DNA of 5,624 nucleotides from positions 1 through 5,624 of the forward strand of contig PXTQ01000132.1 in NCBI GenBank assembly GCA_003022505.1, written 5' to 3'. The notes beneath the pieces are model-generated. The model did not search any database, was not told where the DNA came from, and saw only the letters and a list, made by a program, of their open reading frames with translations. Both the position numbers and the translations under genes were made by a program. The DNA comes from Bacteroidetes bacterium QS_8_64_10 (lineage in GTDB: Bacteria; Bacteroidota; Rhodothermia; Rhodothermales; Salinibacteraceae). Shown piece by piece: positions 1 through 5,624 of this stretch (its first letter is position 1; every line of letters starts with the position of its first letter).

Positions 1-1
1 C

Positions 2-991
2 GACCGCGACCCCGACCTCCCGCGGCGCGAGCGGCTGGGCTTTAGCGTACGTCGCGCGCGCCTGCGCTTCCGCGCCACCGTCGCCGAGCGCACCGGCGTC
101 TATTTTCAGATGGGCGGCGCGGGCGCAAGCGCCGAGTTGCTGGACGCCGTCGGGTTTTACCGGATCACCGAGGATCTTACAGCGCGCATCGGACGGTTTA
201 CCAGCGCGCAGCCGCGCTCCTTTCAGGGCACCTCGCACACCCGCATCGACGCCGTGAGCCGCGCCGCCGTCGCGCAGCTCTGGGGCGAAAATACGATTGG
301 CTCCAGCGGGCGCGACTTCGGGCTGGACCTGCGCTACGAGACGGAGCGCGCCGAGGCGACGCTGGCCGTTCAGAACGGCGACGGCAACTGGAGCCGGGCG
401 CGCGGCAACTACCGCGCGGACGTCGCCGGGGGCAATCCGGCCGGCGGGGAGGACGACGCCGGCCTCGCCGTGGGCGCGTACGGCGCGTACCGCCCCGCCG
501 CAGTATCGGGTCTGGAGGTCGGCGGGTACGTGGGCTATAACGCTGATGAGAACTCTAACACGGAGCTGTTCGGGCGAGGGCGTTCGTACGCGAGCTACGC
601 CGGACACCTCTACTGGGGGGCGCGGCCCGGCAGCCAGCCGGTGCGCCTCAAGTTCGACCTCATCGGCATTCGCTATGAGGAGATCCGGGTGCCCCCGCCG
701 ACTCGCGGGCGTCTCCCCGTCGATCAGCACACGCTGGGCAGCTCGTTCTTGGCCGCCGTGCGCCCGCACCGCGCCGGCGAGTTGTTCGCCCGCTTCGAGC
801 AGTACGCGCCTTACCTCGACGGCGACCGCGACCTCTACGTGACGGCGGGCGGCAGCTTCAGCCTGAGCGCGCTGCGAGGTCGCCCGTACCGGCAGGAGCG
901 CCTGACGCTGGCCTACGGCGCGTTCGGCGAGGATGGCTCGTTCGAGGATGCACCGCAGCTCGTCGTGCTTCAGGCGCAGGTGTTGTTTTGA
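2..991 (+). CDS. Porin O/P-like outer-membrane beta-barrel protein, 3' part
   Basis: The reading frame is open from base 2 (first complete codon) to a TGA at 989-991, giving 329 residues; the true start and signal peptide lie upstream of the window. The visible part begins with an Arg-rich segment (GFSVRRARLRFRA), then VYFQMGGAG, LLDAVGFYRI and LTARIGRFTS. This order (an RRARL strand, a LLDA-type strand, then a GRF strand) resembles phosphate-selective porin O/P family proteins. Alternating polar/aromatic strands such as GLDLRYET, LEVGGYVGYN and YAGHLYWGAR continue to the end. The protein closes with LVVLQAQVLF; a final Phe is typical of barrel proteins recognised by the BAM machinery. The likely role is a diffusion channel in the outer membrane. 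The substrate cannot be read, and the phosphate name is only a family label. An internal ATG at 110 is in frame but lies inside the conserved region and is not a credible start. The barrel assignment is fairly secure, the exact family less so. Confidence 0.7.
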   Translation, partial: DRDPDLPRRERLGFSVRRARLRFRATVAERTGVYFQMGGAGASAELLDAVGFYRITEDLTARIGRFTSAQPRSFQGTSHTRIDAVSRAAVAQLWGENTIGSSGRDFGLDLRYETERAEATLAVQNGDGNWSRARGNYRADVAGGNPAGGEDDAGLAVGAYGAYRPAAVSGLEVGGYVGYNADENSNTELFGRGRSYASYAGHLYWGARPGSQPVRLKFDLIGIRYEEIRVPPPTRGRLPVDQHTLGSSFLAAVRPHRAGELFARFEQYAPYLDGDRDLYVTAGGSFSLSALRGRPYRQERLTLAYGAFGEDGSFEDAPQLVVLQAQVLF

Positions 992-1001
992 GAAGGTGCG
1001 G

Positions 1002-1043
1002 GTTGGCAGGTTGCAAGTTGCAGATTGACAGGTTACAGGTTTC
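1002..1043 (+). repeat. Degenerate GTTGCAR heptamer repeat after the porin stop codon
   Basis: About ten bases after the porin stop there is a run of imperfect direct repeats: GTTGGCAG, GTTGCAA (1010-1016), GTTGCAG (1017-1023), ATTGACAG (1024-1031), GTTACAG (1032-1038) and GTTTC. The unit is about 7 nt, G/T-rich on the coding strand. No coding potential or terminator hairpin is seen here. Similar G/T-rich repeats follow two other stop codons in this window. Confidence 0.6.
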
Positions 1044-1088
1044 GTGAGTGATAACCCGCGTTTTACGCCCCGCTTCACCCTCTCAATG

Positions 1089-1118
1089 TTTACGCACTTT
1101 ATCACGGCTCGGTATTTT
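1089..1118 (+). promoter_or_regulatory. Candidate alr promoter
   Basis: TTTACG (1089-1094) and TATTTT (1113-1118) are separated by 18 bases, a fair match to a housekeeping sigma factor promoter. Transcription from about 1125 would give a leader of roughly 30 nt before the GTG at 1157. A second, weaker option is TTGACA (1025-1030) with TGATAA (1049-1054), also 18 bases apart, but its -35 lies inside the repeat run. Neither is strong. Confidence 0.3.
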
Positions 1119-1156
1119 CTAAGAGTTGAGAACGCCTTCCGAACGGTGTAGCCGGC

Positions 1157-2389
1157 GTGTCGTTGAAAAGCCCCCGCAAGACGCAGTACGAAATACGCTC
1201 CGCCATTATCGACACCGCGCCGACCGTTTCCCGCCCGATCCCGGTTCGAGCCGACGTGCACCTGGACCGCCTGCGCGACAACGTAAGCGTTCTCCGCACG
1301 CAGGCCAACGACGCCTCGCTCATGGCGGTCGTCAAGGCCAATGCTTACGGCCACGGCATGACGCGCGTGGCGCGGGCGCTTCGGGCGGAAGGCGTGCGCC
1401 ACTTCGCCGTCGCCAACGTGCCGGAGGGCGCTCGGCTGCGCGAGGCCGGGTTGGAAGCGCCCATCCAGGTGTTTGCCGCGCCGCTCGCCGAGCACCTGCC
1501 TGCCTACGCCCGCCACGACCTGGGCGTCACCGTTTCCTCGCCTGCCGTGGCGAAAGCCGTTGTGGAGACCGCTACGGCGGAGGCCCCGCTTCGCGCCCAC
1601 GTCAAGGTCGAAACCGGCATGGGACGTATCGGGTTGGCCCGGAGCGAGGCCGAGCGCGCGTTGCGCCGCCTCGCGGATGCCCCGCACGTGCGGCTCGTGA
1701 GCCTCTGGACGCACTTTGCGACCGCCGACGAACGCGACCTGTCGTTCACGCGCAAGCAACTGCGTCGCTTCCGGGCGCTGCTCGATGAATTGCCCAACGC
1801 GCTGCTCGATGAGATCGAGCACGTGGACGTAGCCAACAGCGCCGCGCTGCTGGCGCTCCCCGACGAGGCGACCGCCTTCACCGGACCGCTCATACGCACC
1901 GGGCTGGCGCTCTACGGCGTCGCGCCCCGCGAGGATATGACCGACAGGCTGCGTCCCGTGATGCGTTTCACCGCTCGCGTAACCCACCTCAAGACCGTGA
2001 CCGCCGGCGCTCCGGTTTCGTACGGGCGCACCTGGATCGCCGACGCGCCCTCCCGCATCGCCACCGTGGGTGCAGGCTACGCCGACGGCTATCCGCGCTT
2101 GCTGTCGAACCGCGCTGAGGTCGGCATCCGGGGGCGGCGCTACCCCGTTGTGGGCAACGTGTGTATGGATATGTTGATGGTGAACCTCGGCGCGCCCGGC
2201 GGCGAAGGGGCTGCCGTAGAGGTGGGCGACGAGGTGGTGCTCGTGGGCGAGGGCGGGCCGTCGGTGCACGAGCTGGCGTGCTGGGCCGAGACCATCCCCT
2301 ACGAGATCATGACGAGCGTTGGACCGCGCGTGCCGCGCCGTTACCTGGCGGCAAAGGGTGAAGAGGAAGAACAATGCGAATCATGAGTA
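1157..2389 (+). CDS. alr: Alanine racemase (PLP-dependent)
   Basis: This 409-residue enzyme interconverts L- and D-alanine in the cytoplasm, supplying D-alanine for peptidoglycan. The N-terminal TIM barrel carries the PLP lysine K60 in AVVKANAYGHG. K150, in HVKVETGMGRIG, matches the lysine that is carbamylated in Geobacillus Alr, and R157 in the same motif matches its conserved Arg. R247 (IRTGLALYG) matches the Arg that contacts the PLP ring. The C-terminal domain has the second catalytic base Y289 (VSYGRTW), then GYADGYPR (307-314), GNVCMDM (333-339) and PYEIMTSVGPRVPR (381-394). All expected catalytic residues are present, so the enzyme should be active. The frame opens after a stop at 1127-1129 and has no ATG before the catalytic lysine, so GTG 1157 is the best start; the next possibility, TTG 1163, differs little. 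K60 lies about 20 residues later than usual, so there is a short N-terminal extension or a later non-ATG start. The stop is TGA at 2384-2386 or nearby, just before the acidic tail (EEEEQCES) ends. A free-standing gene is likely, with a palindrome downstream. Confidence 0.95.
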
Positions 2390-2413
2390 GCGCAGGATTA
2401 TTTGTTTAAGATT

Positions 2414-2443
2414 GTCAGCGGCGACGGATCCGTCGCCGCTGAC
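2414..2443 (+). terminator. 30-bp perfect palindrome, probable alr terminator
   Basis: Half-site GTCAGCGGCGACGGA is followed directly by its exact reverse complement, centred between 2428 and 2429 on a GGATCC. As RNA it gives about 13 GC-rich base pairs with a four-base loop. It lies about 25 bases after alr and before the promoter of the two-component genes, the place expected for a terminator. It is not followed by a T run (next bases TCCCTCGTCC), so it is not a textbook intrinsic terminator. It may instead protect the 3' end or be a protein-binding site. Confidence 0.55.
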
Positions 2444-2471
2444 TCCCTCGTCCGTTCATTCTTCCATGGCC

Positions 2472-2500
2472 TTTACATTAGCGTTCCATCGTTTTATGAT
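2472..2500 (+). promoter_or_regulatory. Promoter of the two-component genes
   Basis: TTTACA (2472-2477) and TATGAT (2495-2500) are exactly 17 bases apart, each one mismatch from the sigma-70 consensus, in an AT-richer stretch between GC-rich genes. Transcription from about 2507 gives a leader of about 87 nt before the regulator ATG. A small hairpin, GAGC (2505-2508) with GCTC (2514-2517), would lie at the 5' end of the transcript. No distinct operator repeats are seen. Confidence 0.6.
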
Positions 2501-2593
2501 ATAAGAGCTTTGTGCTCGTATCCTTCTCAAACCTTTCGCCTCAACCTGCGTAAGAACTCACAACAATTTCGCTAACTTCACCCTTTTTTCGCC

Positions 2594-3244
2594 ATGCCTA
2601 CACCTTCCGATCCTGCCGAAATCAACGTTCTCGTCGTCGATGACGAGGAAGACGTAGTCGAAGTCGTCAGCCACTTTCTCGAAGAGGAGAGCTACAACGT
2701 CCAGAAAGCCTACGATGGCCACGAAGCCCTCGACAAAGCCAACGCCGATCTCGACATCATCGTGCTCGACATCATGCTTCCGGGCCCGGACGGCTACGAG
2801 GTCTGTGAGAAGCTGCGCTCCCGCGTCGAGACCGAGACGATTCCGATCATCTTCCTCAGCGCCAAGACCGAGGACGAGGATCAGGTGAAGGGCCTCATGA
2901 TCGGCGCGGACGACTACCTGACCAAGCCCGTCAGCCCGCAGGTGATCGTGGCGCACGTGAAGGCTGTGTTGCGGCGCTCCGGCGTTGCGGAAAGCAACAT
3001 CCAGGAAGTGAAGGGCCTCACGATCTACGAGGACGAGTATCGCGCCGAGCGCAAGGCGTTTACGCGCCAGCAGCTGCTGGAGACGATCTGGAAAGATGCC
3101 ATGATGGTCACGGAGCGCACCGTGGACGCTCACATCAAAAACCTGCGCGAGAAGCTGAACGACTTCGCGCAGCACATCCAGACGGTGCGCGGCGTGGGCT
3201 ACCGCTTCGTCGAGGAGCCGGAGCCGGAAGAGGAGCGGCAGTAG
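2594..3244 (+). CDS. OmpR/PhoB-type response regulator with shortened DNA-binding domain
   Basis: A 216-residue cytoplasmic regulator, partner of the histidine kinase that follows. The receiver domain (about 10-127) is intact: acidic pair D16/D17 (VVDDEED), phospho-acceptor D59 (IVLDIMLPGPDGYEV), S89 (IFLSAK), Y108 and K111 (DDYLTKP). The C-terminal part is clearly of winged-helix type: FTRQQLLETIW (156-166), the recognition helix TERTVDAHIKNLREKL (173-188) and the wing VRGVGYRF (198-205). Between YR (149-150) and KAFTRQQLL (154-162), however, only three residues (AER) remain. E. coli PhoB has about 26 there, including the strand and first helix with the LT..EF.LL pattern. So about 23 residues are missing, in frame. 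DNA binding may be impaired or altered; phosphoryl transfer should still work. The protein ends in an acidic tail (EEPEPEEERQ). ATG 2594 is the first start giving a normal receiver domain; the bases before it are pyrimidine-rich, without a Shine-Dalgarno sequence. The kinase gene begins 89 bp downstream. Confidence 0.9.
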   Translation: MPTPSDPAEINVLVVDDEEDVVEVVSHFLEEESYNVQKAYDGHEALDKANADLDIIVLDIMLPGPDGYEVCEKLRSRVETETIPIIFLSAKTEDEDQVKGLMIGADDYLTKPVSPQVIVAHVKAVLRRSGVAESNIQEVKGLTIYEDEYRAERKAFTRQQLLETIWKDAMMVTERTVDAHIKNLREKLNDFAQHIQTVRGVGYRFVEEPEPEEERQ

Positions 3245-3332
3245 GTGTGGAGATGGGGAGAGGTTTGTAGGTGTGTGTGAAGGTGTGGATGTAAAACACG
3301 TACATACTACACACTTTCATACGTATACACCT
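3243..3332 (+). repeat. AGGTGTG repeats forming a long imperfect hairpin before the kinase gene
   Basis: AGGTGTG occurs at 3243-3249 (overlapping the regulator stop codon), 3269-3275 and 3281-3287, and an inverted relative, TACACCT, at 3326-3332. The arms 3269-3293 and 3301-3332 can pair: 3269-3274 with 3327-3332, 3275-3277 with 3320-3322, 3278-3282 with 3315-3319, 3283-3287 with 3310-3314, and 3289-3293 with 3301-3305. This leaves a 7-nt loop (3294-3300) and a 4-nt bulge at 3323-3326, with about 24 pairs including a few G-U. The structure ends one base before the kinase ATG. It fills almost the whole intergenic gap, so it could act on translation of the kinase or on transcript processing. 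Confidence 0.65.
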
Positions 3333-3333
3333 T

Positions 3334-4779
3334 ATGCTAAAGCGGCTCTGGTATTGGATCTTTCCACCGCGCGCCTCCACGCAGACGTGGATGTTCCTGA
3401 CGTTTGCGCTGTTTGTGGGGTTGGCGGTGGTAGCCGTGGGGTTGTATCTCGCTCTGGTGTTGCGCGGCGAGATCCACCGAGCCATGCAAGAGACGCTGCG
3501 CCAGCAGGCCGAGCGCGTCGCCGTGCAGATGGAGGACGCCCTCCGCGAAGGGCACGGCCGCCGGACGCTCCGCCGCCTCGCCGAAAGCGCCGACCTGCGC
3601 ATCACCGCTGCGCGCGCCGACTCGGTGCTCTGGACCGGCCCCGCCGGCACCCGCCCCGACAGTCTGTTCTGGCAGCGTTCCGAAATGCAGGGCCTTGAGG
3701 CCGCCGACGTGCGCTACGCCACCCGCACCCGTCCGGACGGCACCAAGATGCTCGCCGCCGCCCTGCAACGCCCCGGCGGCCTCATCGTGCGCGTCGCCCA
3801 GGACGAACCGCCGCTCCTGGACGTGGTGCGGCGCGTGCAGATCGCCCTGGCCGTCGGCATGGCAGCCGCCCTCATCATGGCGCTCTTCGGCAGCTGGATC
3901 GCCGCCTATCAGGTCACGACGCCGCTGAAGACCATCCGCGACAGCGCCCGCCGCATCTCCGAAGGCGAGTTCGATAAGAAAATCCGCGTCGATACGCGCG
4001 CTGCCGAAATCCAGGACCTCGCTCGCAACCTGAATACGATGAGTGAGTCGTTCCGCGAGCAGATCCTGGAGCTGGAGCGCCTGACGGAACTGCAGAGCGA
4101 GTTTATCGGCAATGTGGGCCACGAGGTGCGCAATCCGATCTTCGCCGTGAGCGGCTACCTGGAGGCGCTTTCCTCGGATTCCCTCGACGCCAACCAGCGG
4201 AAGAAGTACGCCGAAAAAGGCCTCACGAACCTCCAGCGCCTCAACGATCTGTTCGATCACCTCATCGAGATCGCGCAACTCGAATACCGCGAGGATCTGA
4301 TCGACGCGCACGCCTTCGAGCTGAGCGAAATGCTCGGCGACATCGAGGATACGCTCCGGCCCAAAGCTGACGAGAAGGACCTCGATCTCATCATGGAGGA
4401 CAAGACGCTCTTTGTGAAGGCCGATGCTGACCGCGTGCGCCAGGTGCTCACCAATCTCATCGAGAACGCCATCGCCTACACCGACGAGGGCACGGTGCGC
4501 TGCCGCTACCGCCGCCACGTCGACAAGGTGCGCATCGAGGTGATCGACACGGGGAAGGGCATCCCAGAGGAGCACCGCGAGCGCATCTTCGAGCGGTTCT
4601 ACCGCGTGAACCCGGATCGCTCGCGCAAGAGCGGCGGTACGGGCCTCGGCCTCTCTATCGTGCAGCAGATCATTCAGGCGCACGGCGAGGAAATTCACGT
4701 CGAGAGCACTGTGGGGCGCGGCACGCGCTTCTGGTTCGAGCTGCCCTACGCCGAGGAGCCGGAACCGGAACCGGCGTAG
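3334..4779 (+). CDS. Membrane sensor histidine kinase (PhoR/BaeS-like)
   Basis: A 481-residue inner-membrane kinase that would phosphorylate the regulator encoded just upstream. Order of parts: short cytoplasmic N-terminus; first membrane helix about 19-43; extracytoplasmic sensor region about 44-166, with no domain I recognise; second membrane helix about 168-191; HAMP domain about 192-245 (TTPLKTI, then AEIQDLARNLNTMS); a short helical linker; the HisKA dimerisation domain with the phospho-accepting H263 (GNVGHEVRNPIF); and the HATPase domain. The ATPase boxes are complete: N box N374/N378 (LTNLIENAIAY), G1 D405-G409 (DTGKGIP), F box RIFERFYRV and G2 GGTGLGLS (434-441). Full length and apparently active. 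H-box position H+4 is Asn rather than the common Thr, which occurs in many active kinases. The protein ends with an acidic Glu/Pro tail like that of its partner. ATG 3334 starts just before the first membrane helix and has no Shine-Dalgarno sequence; the hairpin before it could control translation. The ligand is unknown. Confidence 0.95.
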   Translation: MLKRLWYWIFPPRASTQTWMFLTFALFVGLAVVAVGLYLALVLRGEIHRAMQETLRQQAERVAVQMEDALREGHGRRTLRRLAESADLRITAARADSVLWTGPAGTRPDSLFWQRSEMQGLEAADVRYATRTRPDGTKMLAAALQRPGGLIVRVAQDEPPLLDVVRRVQIALAVGMAAALIMALFGSWIAAYQVTTPLKTIRDSARRISEGEFDKKIRVDTRAAEIQDLARNLNTMSESFREQILELERLTELQSEFIGNVGHEVRNPIFAVSGYLEALSSDSLDANQRKKYAEKGLTNLQRLNDLFDHLIEIAQLEYREDLIDAHAFELSEMLGDIEDTLRPKADEKDLDLIMEDKTLFVKADADRVRQVLTNLIENAIAYTDEGTVRCRYRRHVDKVRIEVIDTGKGIPEEHRERIFERFYRVNPDRSRKSGGTGLGLSIVQQIIQAHGEEIHVESTVGRGTRFWFELPYAEEPEPEPA

Positions 4780-4781
4780 CT

Positions 4782-4817
4782 GGCTGGTTGGGCTGGTTGA
4801 GGGCTGGTTGATTGGTT
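4782..4817 (+). repeat. GGCTGGTTG direct repeats after the kinase stop codon
   Basis: Three exact copies of GGCTGGTTG (4782-4790, 4791-4799, 4802-4810) are followed by a partial ATTGGTT (4811-4817), beginning three bases after the TAG stop. The core GCTGGTT is the reverse complement of AACCAGC at 5085-5091, next to the E1 start codon. Confidence 0.75.
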
Positions 4818-4854
4818 AACGCAAGTTGTGCCTTACCGAAAGCTACTGCTTGAT

Positions 4855-4951
4855 GACCGCAGACCGCGGACGGCGTCCCGCCGCGTCTCATTCCCGAAAC
4901 GATCCTCACGGCCAGAGAACAGCGGCCAGCGGTGGTCCGCCGTCTGCCGTC
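4855..4951. repeat. Imperfect GC-rich inverted repeat
   Basis: Left arm 4855-4871 (GACCGCAGACCGCGGAC) and right arm 4935-4951 are reverse complements at 15 of 17 positions, with 63 bases between. The right arm is also enclosed by its own 6-bp stem, CGGTGG (4930-4935) with CCACCG (4951-4956). Each arm holds near-repeats of a GACSGC word. It could be a transcript-end structure for the kinase gene or a decayed dispersed repeat. Confidence 0.5.
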
Positions 4952-5070
4952 CACCGGCTTCTTCGCATCATACCACACAACTTGGGTTATTGGTGGTCGG
5001 TTTTTGAGTACTGATTGCTGATTTGACAGTCGTACAACTTACGAGACCGTTGCCCCGTTGAAGGCACACG

Positions 5071-5091
5071 AACCATAAACCACAAACCAGC
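5071..5091 (+). repeat. Three AACCAxx heptamers directly before the E1 start codon
   Basis: AACCATA (5071-5077), AACCACA (5078-5084) and AACCAGC (5085-5091) lie in perfect tandem with a 7-nt period, and the ATG of the E1 gene starts at the next base. The stretch takes the place of a ribosome binding site and has no Shine-Dalgarno motif. Its complement is of the same GGTT type as the repeats after the kinase stop codon. Confidence 0.7.
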
Positions 5092-5624
5092 ATGGCCGAA
5101 GTCGAGCATCATCCCGAAAGCGAGTCGAAAGCGCTTCCCCCCGCCGACCTCGATCAGCCGCCCACCGAGCGCAACGAGCGCCCCGTCGGAATTGAGGGTA
5201 ACCTGGAGGTGAAGCCGCCCGACCCGTCCGACTTCGACCGCGAGGCGCTTGCGCGCGTCTACCGCCTGATGCTGACCTCGCGGCGGCTCGACGAGAAGAT
5301 GATGACGCTCCTGAAGCAGGGGCGCGGCTTCTTTCACATCGGGGGCGCGGGCCACGAAGCGGCGCAGGCCGCCATCGGGATGTACGCCCGGCCCGGCCAC
5401 GACTGGTTCGCCTTCTACTACCGCGACCTCTGCATGGCGCTCTCGCTGGGCCTCTCCCCGCGCGAGGCGCTCCTGGCGCACCTCGCCAAAGACGACGACC
5501 CCAACTCCGGCGGGCGTCAGATGCCGGAGCACTTCGGGCTGAAAGACAAAAACGTGATTACCACGTCCTCGTCGGTCGGCGCGCAGTTTCTACCGGGGCT
5601 GGGACTGGGCTTAGCGGCGCAGCG
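5092..5624 (+). CDS. 2-oxoacid dehydrogenase E1 component, alpha region (branched-chain type), 5' part
   Basis: The frame is open from ATG 5092 to the window end, giving 177 complete codons of an unfinished gene. E1 enzymes use thiamine diphosphate to decarboxylate a 2-oxoacid and pass the acyl group to the lipoyl domain of E2. From about residue 48 the sequence follows the E1-alpha pattern: a helix with RRLDEKMMTLLKQGRG (64-79), GHEAAQAAIG (87-96), DWFAFYYRDL (104-113; the YYRD region lies near the cofactor), GGRQMPEHFG (140-149) and SSSVGAQFLPGLGLGLA. The GRQMP..(F/Y)G motif is characteristic of branched-chain (2-oxoisovalerate) E1 alpha subunits, so that substrate class is favoured over pyruvate. 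The GDG thiamine motif would lie beyond the end. The first 45 residues are hydrophilic, rich in Glu and Pro, and probably disordered. Many Bacteroidota-type enzymes fuse alpha and beta into one chain; that cannot be decided here. The start is the first ATG in frame, set against AACC heptamers. Confidence 0.9.
   Translation, partial: MAEVEHHPESESKALPPADLDQPPTERNERPVGIEGNLEVKPPDPSDFDREALARVYRLMLTSRRLDEKMMTLLKQGRGFFHIGGAGHEAAQAAIGMYARPGHDWFAFYYRDLCMALSLGLSPREALLAHLAKDDDPNSGGRQMPEHFGLKDKNVITTSSSVGAQFLPGLGLGLAAQ

Larger units (their letters stand above)
4780..5091. other. 312-bp intergenic region filled with short repeats
   Basis: No convincing gene is seen on either strand. From left to right it holds three GGCTGGTTG repeats just after the kinase stop, an imperfect GC-rich inverted repeat (4855-4951), two TACTGAT/TGCTGAT heptamers (5009-5022), and three AACCAxx heptamers abutting the E1 start codon. 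It must contain the end of the two-component transcript and the E1 promoter, but neither can be placed with confidence. TTGACA at 5023-5028 is a good -35 but has no matching -10 at the right distance. A 62-codon open frame starting at 4826 has no family resemblance and is not called. Confidence 0.6.

Noticed and set aside
1126..1788. Alternative + frame overlapping the start of alr
   Set aside because: The translation is Arg/Pro/Ala-rich without motifs, while the alr frame carries all catalytic residues.
2558..3175. Minus-strand open frame of 205 codons opposite the response regulator
   Set aside because: No family resemblance; it is explained by the codon use of the regulator on the other strand.
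3243..3332. Possible mobile-element end or attachment site in the regulator-kinase gap
   Set aside because: No target duplication or transposase is seen; the low-complexity GT words explain the inverted repeat equally well.
3337..4698. Long open frame of 453 codons on the minus strand opposite the kinase gene
   Set aside because: It is the mirror of a GC-rich coding region, has no recognisable domain, and the + strand frame has every kinase motif.
5023..5051. TTGACA as the -35 of an E1 promoter
   Set aside because: The bases 17 away (ACCGTT) are a poor -10, and no better pairing was found, so it is only mentioned in the gap entry.
4987..5532. Minus-strand open frame of 181 codons over the start of the E1 gene
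   Set aside because: It runs antisense to clear E1-alpha motifs and has no domain of its own.

Overview
The window looks like part of a chromosome from a GC-rich bacterium with an outer membrane. The most likely source is the Bacteroidota/Rhodothermota side (Salinibacter/Rhodothermus-like). The reasons are a porin O/P-like beta-barrel protein ending in Phe, genes without a clear Shine-Dalgarno sequence, acidic Glu/Pro-rich protein tails, and a branched-chain-type 2-oxoacid dehydrogenase E1. This placement is inference; no marker gene is present. All five genes are on the + strand. There is no RNA gene, transposase, CRISPR array or phage gene.

Layout: (1) 2-991, the 3' end of an outer-membrane porin-like gene. 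(2) 992-1156, a gap with degenerate GTTGCAR heptamer repeats and a weak promoter. (3) 1157-2389, a complete alanine racemase (alr) with a GTG start. (4) A 30-bp perfect palindrome at 2414-2443, probably the alr terminator, followed by an AT-richer promoter region with a TTTACA-17-TATGAT match. (5) 2594-3244, an OmpR/PhoB-type response regulator whose DNA-binding domain appears to lack about 23 residues. (6) An 89-bp gap that can fold into a long hairpin ending one base before the next start codon. (7) 3334-4779, a PhoR/BaeS-like membrane sensor histidine kinase. (8) 4780-5091, a 312-bp gap full of short repeats and inverted repeats. (9) 5092-end, the 5' part of a thiamine-diphosphate-dependent E1 gene.

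The response regulator and kinase form a two-component pair probably transcribed from the promoter at 2472-2500. The kinase would sense a periplasmic or membrane signal, autophosphorylate at H263, and pass the phosphate to D59 of the regulator. The porin, alr and E1 genes are separate functions (outer-membrane transport, D-alanine supply for peptidoglycan, branched-chain 2-oxoacid oxidation) with no evident link to the pair.

No clear new defence or mobile system is visible. The points most worth a second look are the shortened winged-helix domain of the regulator, the hairpin against the kinase start codon, and the heptamer-like repeats that fill the gaps: G/T-rich just after stop codons and in complementary A/C-rich form just before two starts.
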